A DNA stretch of 64,000 nucleotides, taken from positions 496,001 to 560,000 of the forward strand of contig NZ_VFPM01000001.1 in assembly GCF_006716675.1 (NCBI RefSeq). The letters are read 5' to 3'. This DNA is from Humibacillus xanthopallidus. GTDB taxonomy: Bacteria > Actinomycetota > Actinomycetes > Actinomycetales > Dermatophilaceae. A program made the translations under genes and the position numbers. Within the stretch, counting starts at the first letter, position 1; each line of letters opens with the position of its first letter. This document shows positions 45,655-54,494 of the stretch, one piece after another. Below the pieces are notes generated by a model. That model was not told the origin of the DNA. It worked only from the letters and a program-made list of their open reading frames with translations, and did no database searches.

Positions 45655-46920
45655 TCAGGGCCGTGCGGCCGGCGGCGTTTGCGCGTCGGGCGCCGACCCG
45701 CGGGGTGACGCGGAGCCGTTCGATGCCGCGGAGGCGTTCGATGACGTCGGCGCATTCGATGCAGCGGGCGCGTTCGCTGCCGCGGAATCCTCGTACGACG
45801 ACGACGCCGACGACCCCGTGCCGTCGGGCTTGGACGGGGAGGCGCCCTGGCCCGCCTGGTCCTCTTGACCCGGCTGTCCCGCCTGACCCGGCTGTCCCGC
45901 CTGACCCGGCTGGCCCGACGTAGCCGCCTGACCCGACGTAGCCGCCTGACCCGACTCGTCGGTCGAGGACGACGCGCCGGCGACCACGCTGGACGATGCC
46001 TCCGAGGTGGCGCTCGTCGCCGCGCGGGACGCCTTCCTGGACGACGATCCGCTGGCGCCCGAGCCGCTCTTGCTCGAGTCGGACGTCGTGAGCGCCTGCG
46101 TCGTCGTGGGGGTCTCCGACGGAGTGGCCGCCGGGGTCGGGGCGAGCGCCAGGCTCTCGGTGGGCGTAGGCGCGGGCGTCACTGCGGTGGGCTTGGGCTT
46201 GTTCTGTCCCTTGCCCGCCTTGCCGGTGTTGCCCGAGTCCGGCTTCTTGCCGCCGTTGGCGCCGGCCGCCGCGCCACCGTCGCCGGCGCTGTCGCCGGAG
46301 CCGTCACCGGTGCTGACGGCCGCCGGGAGCTGCGTCGCGTCCGCCTTGCTGCCCGTGCCGCTGGTGGCGGAGCCGCTGCCCTTGGTGCCGTTGCCGCTCG
46401 CCTGAGGGGTGCCCGTCAGAGCGCCGGCCCCTCGGCTGGAGGCTCCGTCGGCGAGCGCTCCGGCGACCGCACCCGGCAGGGAAGCGGACGCGGGCGCGAG
46501 CACGATCTGCCCGTCGGCGCGGCGCACGAGCACGAGTCCGCGCTCGGCGCCGAGGTCGGCGTCCGCGGGGATGCCCAGTCGCGAGAGCAGGGCACTTGGC
46601 CGGTTGCTCGAGGCGTTGGCGTCCATGGCCTGCTCGATGCGGGCGCGGTCGGCCGCGCCGGGCACGAAGTTCGGCAGCGTGACCGCCGCCGCGACCCCCG
46701 CGCCCGAGGCACCGACGGCAAGGACGGCGAAGGCCGCGAAGACCCGACGGCTGTGGGCCCGGCGCCGGCGAATCCGCCCGGTCAGCGGACGGTCGGCATG
46801 GGCGGCGACAGCGCAGAGCAGCGCGGCGACGGGCTCGTCACCTGCGGGCAGTCGGCCAGCCAGCCGGTCGAGGAGCAGGTCGTCGGCGATGAGGTCGTCG
46901 ATGGGAGTTGGGTCGCTCAT
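45655..46920 (-). CDS. rsdA: Anti-sigma-D factor, RsdA-like, with long low-complexity tail
   Basis: 421 aa, start ATG overlapping the sigma factor stop by 4 bases. The N-terminal 50 residues (IDDLIADDLLLDRLAGRLPA) are the sigma-binding part by analogy with RsdA of M. tuberculosis. A basic stretch (RIRRRRAHSRR) precedes one transmembrane helix at about 62-82. The extracytoplasmic part has about 90 ordered residues, then some 250 residues rich in Ser, Ala, Thr, Gly and Pro with repeats (GQPGQAGQPGQAGQPGQ, QAATSGQAATSGQ). Assignment rests on gene order and the N-terminal pattern; the tail shows no recognisable domain. Confidence 0.85.
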   Translation of the reverse strand: MSDPTPIDDLIADDLLLDRLAGRLPAGDEPVAALLCAVAAHADRPLTGRIRRRRAHSRRVFAAFAVLAVGASGAGVAAAVTLPNFVPGAADRARIEQAMDANASSNRPSALLSRLGIPADADLGAERGLVLVRRADGQIVLAPASASLPGAVAGALADGASSRGAGALTGTPQASGNGTKGSGSATSGTGSKADATQLPAAVSTGDGSGDSAGDGGAAAGANGGKKPDSGNTGKAGKGQNKPKPTAVTPAPTPTESLALAPTPAATPSETPTTTQALTTSDSSKSGSGASGSSSRKASRAATSATSEASSSVVAGASSSTDESGQAATSGQAATSGQPGQAGQPGQAGQPGQEDQAGQGASPSKPDGTGSSASSSYEDSAAANAPAASNAPTSSNASAASNGSASPRGSAPDAQTPPAARP

Positions 46921-47549
46921 GCCACACCTCCCCGGCTCGACTCGGCCATCAAGGTACGGAGCTTGCCGAGCGCCCGGTGCTGGGCCACGCGGACCGCGCC
47001 GGGCGACATACCGAGGGCTGCGGCGGTCTCGTCGGTCGAGAGGCCGACGGCGACGCGGAGCGTGAGGATCTCGCGCTGCTGCACCGGCAGCTGCTGCATG
47101 AGCGAGAGGGCGGTGGCGGCCTCGTCGCGCATCACTGCCGTCGACTCGGGGCCGGGCGACTCGTCGACCTCGTCGGGGATGTCGCAGACGGGAGAAGGCC
47201 CGCGCATCGCGGCGCGCTGGGCGTCGGCGAGCTTGCGGGCGGTGATCGTGTAGACGAAGGCCTCGAAGGGCAGGCCGCGCTCCTCGTAGGTCGGCAGGGC
47301 CGTCATCACAGCCATGCACACCTCCTGCGCGACGTCTTGAGCCGTGTCCTCGGCTCCGAAACGGCCGAGGCGGACACGTGCGTACTTCAGGGCCATGTCC
47401 CTGACGCGGGCCAGCAGCTCGTCGCGCGCATGGGTGTCGCGCGCGGCGGCAGCCGCCAGTTCACGAAGCGATGCGGGTGCGTCCACCCGTTCCATCGCCC
47501 CGAGGGCACCGGGCGTTACGCCGGCACGCGAAGTCCAAGCCAGACCCAT
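46917..47549 (-). CDS. sigD: RNA polymerase sigma factor SigD
   Basis: 210 aa from ATG at 47549, which has GGGGGAAG nine bases upstream and gives almost the length of M. tuberculosis SigD (212 aa); ATG at 47495 is possible. Region 2: RDMALKYARVRLGRFGAEDTAQDVAQEVCMAVMTALPTYEERGLPF. Region 4: LPVQQREILTLRVAVGLSTDETAAALGMSPGAVRVAQHRALGKLR, the helix-turn-helix for the -35 box. Neighbours are rsdA, guaB and divergent whiB3, as in mycobacteria. It is probably held inactive by the membrane anti-sigma protein encoded directly downstream. Confidence 0.92.
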   Translation of the reverse strand: MGLAWTSRAGVTPGALGAMERVDAPASLRELAAAAARDTHARDELLARVRDMALKYARVRLGRFGAEDTAQDVAQEVCMAVMTALPTYEERGLPFEAFVYTITARKLADAQRAAMRGPSPVCDIPDEVDESPGPESTAVMRDEAATALSLMQQLPVQQREILTLRVAVGLSTDETAAALGMSPGAVRVAQHRALGKLRTLMAESSRGGVA

Positions 47550-47846
47550 CTGAGTTCTTCCCCCGAACTCCTCGAGCCACCGGCGATGCTCCGCATCAAC
47601 GATGACGCCTGTCAAAGCGAGCCCAATCGTAGGGCCTCGCCGGCACACCCTGGGGGTTCCGCACTCCGAGACTCCCCAGTCCGAGCATGCCATCACCATG
47701 GCGAATCTTGAACAAGTCTTGAAGATTCCGGCCTTTAACCGTGATCCGGTGCCCGGTTAGCGTCGATTCGCGGCATCACCCCAGACAAGCGGTGGGCCAA
47801 TGGACGACAGGCGGCACCCACACCGCCCGAGCGAAAGTCGAGTTTG
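47550..47846. other. Divergent regulatory region of sigD and whiB3
   Basis: 297 bases without a gene. The part at 47695-47745 is AT-richer than its surroundings and contains two TTGAA words (47708 and 47717) and a TTTAAC (47734), which may belong to the whiB3 promoter. I cannot fix hexamers with certainty. Confidence 0.4.
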
Positions 47847-48149
47847 ATGGCTGAGATCACCCGCCTCCCCGGACCCGTTGCCGACCTGTGGGACTGGCAG
47901 CTCGAAGGCGCCTGCCGCGGCGTCAGTCCCGAGGTCTTCTTCCACCCCGAGGGCGAGCGCGGCCCGCGCCGCCGCAACCGCGACGCGCAGGCCAAGGCCG
48001 TGTGCTCCGCCTGCCCCGTCATGGTCGAGTGCCGCTCGCACGCCCTCGAGGTCCGCGAGCCCTACGGCGTCTGGGGCGGCCTCACCGAGGCCGAGCGCGA
48101 GTCCCTCTACGAAGGCCCCATCTCGGGCTCCATCCAGGCCGCCTCCTGA
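47847..48149 (+). CDS. whiB3: WhiB family iron-sulfur transcription regulator, WhiB3-like
   Basis: 100 aa. The four cluster cysteines are present: Cys23 in GACRG, then VCSACPVMVEC (CxxC and C six residues on). The GVWGGLTEAERESL turn and the following basic end form the DNA-contacting part. WhiB3 of M. tuberculosis has 102 residues, also lies divergent from sigD and upstream of groEL1, and senses redox state through its [4Fe-4S] cluster. A perfect bidirectional terminator separates it from groEL. Confidence 0.9.
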   Translation: MAEITRLPGPVADLWDWQLEGACRGVSPEVFFHPEGERGPRRRNRDAQAKAVCSACPVMVECRSHALEVREPYGVWGGLTEAERESLYEGPISGSIQAAS

Positions 48150-48252
48150 CGGGCGTCCACGGGCGTCCGAAGCCTCTGAGGAGCCCTGGATCGCCTGCCT
48201 CCCCCAGCTCTCGGCCGCGCGGACGACGGGGTCCGCGCCGGTCGAGATGCAG

Positions 48253-48283
48253 CGAGGGCCGCTCCCATCGGGAGCGGCCCTCG
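48253..48283. terminator. Bidirectional terminator between whiB3 and groEL
   Basis: CGAGGGCCGCTCCC / GGGAGCGGCCCTCG, 14-bp perfect stem with a 3-base loop, lying between two convergent genes. Confidence 0.85.
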
Positions 48284-48392
48284 CCGTGATTCAGGGTGAT
48301 TCTCGGTGACTCACGGACAGTGGCTGCTCACGCAGCCGGCTGCCGTATGCCGGGTGGCTCGGTACGAGCGCCGGGCTCAGCGAGCGCCGGGC

Positions 48393-50018
<1,626 letters not shown>

Positions 50019-50062
50019 TCAGGCTCGGATTGCGTTGCGGCTGAGTAGATCTGGGTGAAACG

Positions 50063-50108
50063 GAACGCACCCCGGGGAGACCCCGACGGGGCTCACCGGG
50101 GTGCGTTC
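50063..50108 (-). promoter_or_regulatory. Intercistronic hairpin between groES and groEL
   Basis: GAACGCACCCCGG (50063-50075) pairs perfectly with CCGGGGTGCGTTC (50096-50108). An inner GGGG/CCCC pair shortens the loop. It lies 26 bases after the groES stop and 53 before the groEL start, so it can act as a partial terminator or an mRNA processing and stability element. Confidence 0.7.
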
Positions 50109-50133
50109 ACGGCATACAGCTGATGAGTGGTGC

Positions 50134-50430
50134 TCAGCCGACGATGGCGAGCACGTCACGTGCGGAGAGGATCAGGAACTCCTCGCCGCCGTACTTGACC
50201 TCGGTGCCGCCGTACTTGCTGTAGATGACCTTGTCGCCGACCTGGATGTCGAGCGGGACGCGCTCGTCGCCGTCCTCGTTCCAGCGGCCGGGACCGACGG
50301 CCAGGACCTCGCCCTCCTGGGGCTTCTCCTTGGCGGTGTCCGGGATGACGAGGCCGGACGCGGTGGTCTGCTCGGCCTCGAGGGACTTGACGACGATGCG
50401 GTCTTCGAGCGGCTTGATGGAAACCGACAC
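50134..50430 (-). CDS. groES: Co-chaperonin GroES
   Basis: 98 aa. [41 protein letters not shown], with the mobile loop ([11 protein letters not shown]) that docks on GroEL, then [29 protein letters not shown]. It forms the heptameric lid of the chaperonin. First gene of the groESL operon. Confidence 0.97.
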   Translation of the reverse strand: MSVSIKPLEDRIVVKSLEAEQTTASGLVIPDTAKEKPQEGEVLAVGPGRWNEDGDERVPLDIQVGDKVIYSKYGGTEVKYGGEEFLILSARDVLAIVG

Positions 50431-50531
50431 GGTGGTGACCTACCCTTCGGGACTTCTCGATAAAGGACTACGAACTGTGGCTCTTCAAGGCTGGCCGCCG
50501 TCGCGGGGGTCGACCGCCCTCGGAGAGGGAG

Positions 50532-50558
50532 CTGGCACTTTCGGGGTGAGAGTGCCAA
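50532..50558 (-). promoter_or_regulatory. CIRCE operator 1 (HrcA site)
   Basis: CTGGCACTT-N9-GAGTGCCAA, a CIRCE-type inverted repeat. It lies just downstream of the predicted groES transcription start, where bound HrcA blocks initiation. Confidence 0.82.
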
Positions 50559-50566
50559 CAAGACAG

Positions 50567-50595
50567 AATCTAGGCAGGCGTTAGCACTCGGTCAA
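50567..50595 (-). promoter_or_regulatory. groES: groES promoter
   Basis: On the minus strand: TTGACC (50595-50590), a 17-bp spacer, TAGATT (50572-50567). Start of transcription is expected near 50560. The -35 box falls within the centre of CIRCE 2. Confidence 0.7.
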
Positions 50596-50607
50596 GTCGA
50601 GTGCCAA
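50581..50607 (-). promoter_or_regulatory. CIRCE operator 2 (HrcA site)
   Basis: TTAGCACTC-N9-GAGTGCCAA differs from the CIRCE consensus TTAGCACTC-N9-GAGTGCTAA at one base. It covers the -35 region of the groES promoter and ends 48 bp before the chosen start of the divergent methyltransferase gene. Confidence 0.9.
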
Positions 50608-50655
50608 AAGTCGGCCCGATCGAGGCTGCCTCCGGCACCTGCGAGGATGGCGGTC

Positions 50656-51894
50656 ATGGACGCCGCCCTCGTCGATCGCCTCTCGCGCGGTGAGGGCTGG
50701 GCACTGCTGTCGGCCCTGCCGCCCTACGACGAGGCCACCTCGCTCTCGCTCCAGGAGAGCCTGCGCGGCGCCGGCTTCGACGCCGAGCTCGTCGCCGCGG
50801 CGATGACCCAGTCGCGCCTGCGCGCGCGGGCCGTCGAGAAGTTCGGCGACTTCGCCGCGGGCATGCTCTTCACCCCCGACGGTCTCGAGCAGGCCACCCG
50901 GCTGCCCATCGCCGCCCGCCACGCGCAGCGGTATGCCGCAGCCGGGGTCTCGCTCGTCCACGACCTCGGGTGCGGGCTGGGCTCCGACGCGATGGCCCTC
51001 AGCTCGCTCGAGATCCCGGTGGACGCCGTCGACGCCGATCTCGCGACGTCCCGGGTGGCAGCCGTCAACCTGCGTCACTGGCCCTCGGCCAGGGTCTCGT
51101 GCGAGCGAGCCGAGGACGTCGACCTCACCGGTGCCCGTGGCAGCGGCGCCGGTGCCTGGCTCGACCCTGCTCGCCGGGTCAGCGGGGTCGCCGACGCGCG
51201 TGGCCGCACGAAGCGGGTCTTCTCGCTCGACGCCATCTCGCCGTCGTGGGACCACGTGCAGCACGTCGCCCAGCAGGTGCCGGCGACGGGTGCGAAGCTC
51301 TCCCCCTCGATGCCCCACGGCGCCGTGCCCGCCGGCACCGAGGCGCAGTGGACGTCGTGGCACGGCGAGGTGCTCGAGTGCGCCGTGTGGTGGGGGCCGC
51401 TCGTCACGACGGTGGGGCGCACCGCGGCGGTGTGCACGGCGACGTCGACGTCGGTCGTCACCCAGGCCGACGCCCGCCCCGCGCTCGACCACCCGGGGCT
51501 CGCCTCGGTGCACGACCTCGGCGAGTGGCTCTACGAGCCCGACCGCGCCGTCATCCGGGCCGGCCTGACCGGCGCGCTCGTCGCGGCCGTCGACGGCGCC
51601 GAGCTCGCGACGGGGGTCGGCTACGTCACCGCGTCCGGCGCCCACGAGCTGCCGTGGGCGAGGCGCTACCGGATCGTCGAGGCGATGCCGCTGTCGACGA
51701 AGCGCCTGGCCCGGTGGCTGCGCGACCAGGGCCATGACCGCGTGACGATCAAGAAACGGGGCGTCACCCTCGACGCCGACGTGCTGCGGCGCCAGCTCAA
51801 GATGACCGGTCGCGGCAAGGGTGGCTCCGAGGCGACCCTCGTGCTGACCCGCATCGGCGGCGGCCAGGTCGCCCTCGTCGTCTCCGCCGCCTAG
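50656..51894 (+). CDS. Class I SAM-dependent methyltransferase with THUMP-like domain
   Basis: 412 aa from ATG at 50656 (ATG at 50647 is in frame; GGCGG precedes the second). A helical N-terminal domain of about 85 residues, then the SAM-binding motif VHDLGCGLGSDAMAL near 95-108 and VDAVDADLATSRVA. The C-terminal part (RWLRDQGHDRVTIKKRGVTLDADVLRRQLK) resembles the THUMP-like domain in actinobacterial proteins of this kind, suggesting RNA as substrate (inference). The catalytic tetrapeptide is not obvious. It is divergent from groES and may share the CIRCE-containing region. Confidence 0.82.
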   Translation: MDAALVDRLSRGEGWALLSALPPYDEATSLSLQESLRGAGFDAELVAAAMTQSRLRARAVEKFGDFAAGMLFTPDGLEQATRLPIAARHAQRYAAAGVSLVHDLGCGLGSDAMALSSLEIPVDAVDADLATSRVAAVNLRHWPSARVSCERAEDVDLTGARGSGAGAWLDPARRVSGVADARGRTKRVFSLDAISPSWDHVQHVAQQVPATGAKLSPSMPHGAVPAGTEAQWTSWHGEVLECAVWWGPLVTTVGRTAAVCTATSTSVVTQADARPALDHPGLASVHDLGEWLYEPDRAVIRAGLTGALVAAVDGAELATGVGYVTASGAHELPWARRYRIVEAMPLSTKRLARWLRDQGHDRVTIKKRGVTLDADVLRRQLKMTGRGKGGSEATLVLTRIGGGQVALVVSAA

Positions 51895-51900
51895 AGCCCC

Positions 51901-51996
51901 CGCCATCTCCGGATCGCCAACTCGCGGGTCGGTGTATCTGCGCGGGCCAGGGCCCTCGCGGATACATCGACGCGAGCCGGCGATCAGGAGGTGGCG
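51901..51996. repeat. Long imperfect hairpin between convergent genes
   Basis: Arms 51901-51944 and 51952-51996 pair in five blocks: CGCCA-CTCC, GATCGCC, CTCGCG, TGTATC and GCGGG, broken by short bulges. The loop contains GGGCCAGGGCCC. The right arm enters the last codons of the AHSA1 gene. It is longer than either neighbour would need for termination. Confidence 0.7.
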
Positions 51997-52472
51997 GAGT
52001 ACTTCGCGTGCAACGCGCTCCAGGTCGCGTCCCAGTCGGGCGCAGTGCTGCCGTCGAGGTGGGCACCGAGCGAGCGGACGTAGGTGTCCCACCCGGCGGC
52101 ATACCCCGGGGCCTGTGGGGCCGGGAGCCCCTCGTGGCGGAGCGTCAGACGGGAGCCGGCCCCGTCGGGGTGCACCTCCACGGTGACGAGGGTCGGCGCG
52201 TCGCGGACCGGCCACTCCCAGACGAGCACCGTGGGCGCCGCGCACGAGACCACACGGCAGACCGGCGTGTCGGCGTCGTCGAAGTGGATGGTGAAGTGGC
52301 CACCCGGCCGCAGGTCGCCGGTCACGGGGGCGAACCACCGGGCCAGCCGCACGGGGTCGGTGCACGCCTGCCAGAGGTCGTCGGGCGACGTCGCGTAGTG
52401 CCGCTCGAAGACCGCCGCCACCGCCTCGCCGTCGCGCTCGATCCGGCCCAGCACCTCGGTCAGCTCGCTCAT
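51984..52472 (-). CDS. SRPBCC family protein, AHSA1 type
   Basis: 162 aa; ATG preceded by GGAG at the right distance (5 bases). AHSA1 START-like fold: FERHYATSPDDLWQACTDPVRLARWFAPV at the N-terminus, GGHFTIHF, then WPVRDAPTLVTVEVHPDGAGSRLTLRHEGLP and the C-terminal helix GYAAGWDTYVRSLGAHL. These domains bind small hydrophobic ligands and are often controlled by a neighbouring ArsR repressor, which is absent here. Confidence 0.88.
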   Translation of the reverse strand: MSELTEVLGRIERDGEAVAAVFERHYATSPDDLWQACTDPVRLARWFAPVTGDLRPGGHFTIHFDDADTPVCRVVSCAAPTVLVWEWPVRDAPTLVTVEVHPDGAGSRLTLRHEGLPAPQAPGYAAGWDTYVRSLGAHLDGSTAPDWDATWSALHAKYSATS

Positions 52473-52521
52473 CACCGCTCCTTCGAGTCGTCCGCCCGCG
52501 GTCGCGTGCGGACGCCTCGAA

Positions 52522-52539
52522 GGTAACATCACGGTTACG
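52522..52539 (-). promoter_or_regulatory. Small inverted repeat upstream of the AHSA1 gene
   Basis: GTAAC at 52523-52527 and GTTAC at 52534-52538, six bases apart, 50 bp before the AHSA1 start. It is symmetric enough for a dimeric regulator such as ArsR or TetR type; no regulator gene is adjacent. Confidence 0.3.
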
Positions 52540-52565
52540 TAGCGGACAAGGTACTCAAGGGAGGG

Positions 52566-53399
52566 TCAGAGCGCGGCGTCGGGCTGGGCGCCGACCCAGC
52601 GCACGGCCGCCGCCCCGGCGGCGTTCGCTGCCTCCAGCGCCGTCTGCCGGTCGGCCCCGCTCGCGAGGGCAGCGGCCAGAGCGCCGCAGAAGGCGTCACC
52701 GGCACCGACCGTGTCACCGAGGTCGCGCGACGCCACGGGTATGCCGTCGACGCCGTGGGTGCCCCACCGCGCCCCCGCTGCGCCGAAGGTCACGAGCAGC
52801 GACTCCGGCAGCAGGTCGGAGTCGGCGAGCAGGGCCATCTCGGTCTCGTTGACGACGACGGGGTCGGCGAGCGCGATGACGTCGGGCGGCAGGGCGGCAT
52901 ACGGGGCGAGGTTGATGACGACGCGGGCACCGGCCGCGTGGGCAGCTCGCGCGGCGTCGGCGACCGTTGCGAGGTCGACCTCGAGCGAGCAGAGCAGCAC
53001 GTCACCGGACCCGAGCCGGCCGGCCTCCTCGACGAGAGACCGGTCACGCTCCCCGTTGGCGCCGGCGATGACGATGATCGAGTTCTCGCCCTCGTCGTCG
53101 ACCGTGATGAGGGCCGTGCCCGTCGGGGCGGTGGGGCTGCTCGACACGGACGAGGCGTCGACGCCGAGCGACCGGAGGCGTTCGACGTATGCGGCCCCTG
53201 CCTCGTCGGCGCCGACGCGGGCGAGCATCTGCACCTCACCCGTCGCGGCCCGGGCCGCGGCCGCCGCCTGGTTGCCGCCCTTGCCTCCGGCGAAGCGGCC
53301 GCCGGCTCGCCCGAGGACGGTCTCGCCGGGGTGCGGGTGCCGCTCGACGAGGGTGACGACGTCGACGTTGAGGGAGCCGAGCACGACGACGCGACCCAT
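52566..53399 (-). CDS. rbsK: Ribokinase (PfkB family carbohydrate kinase)
   Basis: 277 aa. GSLNVDVVTLVERHPHPGETVLG and GGRFAGGKGGNQAAAAARA at the N-terminus form the sugar site. The anion hole and base are in DTVGAGDAFCGALAAAL near 232-247, with Asp in GAGD as catalytic base. The start overlaps the nucleoside hydrolase stop by one base. With that neighbour it forms a salvage unit: hydrolase releases ribose from nucleosides and the kinase makes ribose 5-phosphate. Confidence 0.9.
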   Translation of the reverse strand: MGRVVVLGSLNVDVVTLVERHPHPGETVLGRAGGRFAGGKGGNQAAAAARAATGEVQMLARVGADEAGAAYVERLRSLGVDASSVSSSPTAPTGTALITVDDEGENSIIVIAGANGERDRSLVEEAGRLGSGDVLLCSLEVDLATVADAARAAHAAGARVVINLAPYAALPPDVIALADPVVVNETEMALLADSDLLPESLLVTFGAAGARWGTHGVDGIPVASRDLGDTVGAGDAFCGALAAALASGADRQTALEAANAAGAAAVRWVGAQPDAAL

Positions 53400-54412
53400 C
53401 AGGACTCCCCCAGCCGGCCGAGGAGGGTGTCTCGCCAGAGCTGGGCATAGGCAGCACTGTCGACCTTGAGCGCGACGTGCACGCGCAGGGGGGCCTCGCC
53501 GTGCGGGTCGTGCTTCATGTCACCGCTCCAGTCGCGGCGGTCGACGATGGTGCGGCCGCGCGACCACGTGCCGGCGAGCTCGACGCGCAACGGCAACAGC
53601 TCGGTCGTCATGGAGGCCCGGTCGAGGACGGCGCACACCGCCCCGGCGTCGCCGATCGTGGAGGCGTCCCGGGCGAAGCGCTGGTGCTGGAACTGCATGA
53701 GCCGCCCGCCGAGCTCGGCCGCCCCACGGCCGCCGACCGCGACGAGCTCGACGGCCTCCTCGCGGGTGATGACCGGCTCGTAGAAGACGTCGAGGCCGTA
53801 CATCGTCACCGGGATGCCGAGGTCTGCCGCGGCGTCGAGCGCGATCGCGGCGGCCTCGGGGTCGTGGAAGACGTTGAACTCCGCCGAGGCCGTCGCGTTG
53901 CCGACGTCGGCCGCGCCGCCCATGAAGACGATCTCGGAGATGCCCTCTGCCGCTTCGGGATACGTGCGGAGCAGGAGCGCGATGTTCGTCAGTGGCGCGA
54001 GGGGCACGAGCGTGACGGCACGGCCCTCGGCAGCCGCCGCCCGGCATACGTCACGGAGGAGCTCGACGGCGTGGCGGGGGTCGGGACGCAGGTCGGCAGC
54101 GGGCCAACCGAGGTCGCCCATGCCGTCGTCACCGTGGACGTGTCGCGCGTCGACGGGGTGCTCGAGCAGTGGCCGGGCGGCACCTCGGGCGACCGGCACG
54201 TCGGTGCGGCCAGCTGCCCGGAGCGCGACGAGCGTGTTGCGCACGACATCGTCGACGGGGGCGTTGCCACCGACGCACGACACGGCGCGCAGGTCGAGGT
54301 CGGGGTGCAGCGCCGCGAGGAGGATCGCGCACGCGTCGTCGACGCCGGTGTCGACGTCGAGCACGATCGGGATCGGCCGGGAGGTGTGGGCGGTGGGCGC
54401 GGTGCTCGTCAC
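53399..54412 (-). CDS. Inosine/uridine-preferring nucleoside hydrolase
   Basis: 337 aa from GTG. The calcium-binding DVDTGVDDACA motif near 19-29 is the family hallmark; VPLAPLTNIALLL, FMGGAADVGNATASAEFNVFHDPEAA and GLDVFYEPV follow. It cleaves the N-glycosidic bond of nucleosides. Operon with the ribokinase gene downstream. Confidence 0.93.
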   Translation of the reverse strand: MTSTAPTAHTSRPIPIVLDVDTGVDDACAILLAALHPDLDLRAVSCVGGNAPVDDVVRNTLVALRAAGRTDVPVARGAARPLLEHPVDARHVHGDDGMGDLGWPAADLRPDPRHAVELLRDVCRAAAAEGRAVTLVPLAPLTNIALLLRTYPEAAEGISEIVFMGGAADVGNATASAEFNVFHDPEAAAIALDAAADLGIPVTMYGLDVFYEPVITREEAVELVAVGGRGAAELGGRLMQFQHQRFARDASTIGDAGAVCAVLDRASMTTELLPLRVELAGTWSRGRTIVDRRDWSGDMKHDPHGEAPLRVHVALKVDSAAYAQLWRDTLLGRLGES

Positions 54413-54494
54413 CTCGGCAAACTACCCTCCCGCACCGACCGCAGCAGCCTGCGGCGGTTCCATCGCGTCGGGCGCCGCGGGTTAGGGTCGGGCG

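Noticed and set aside
53477..54490. Plus-strand open frame opposite the nucleoside hydrolase gene and running on into the GH3 gene
   Set aside because: The opposite frame has the DxDxGxDD motif, and the GH3 lipoprotein has its own start and signal peptide in another frame. The long open frame has no family features.
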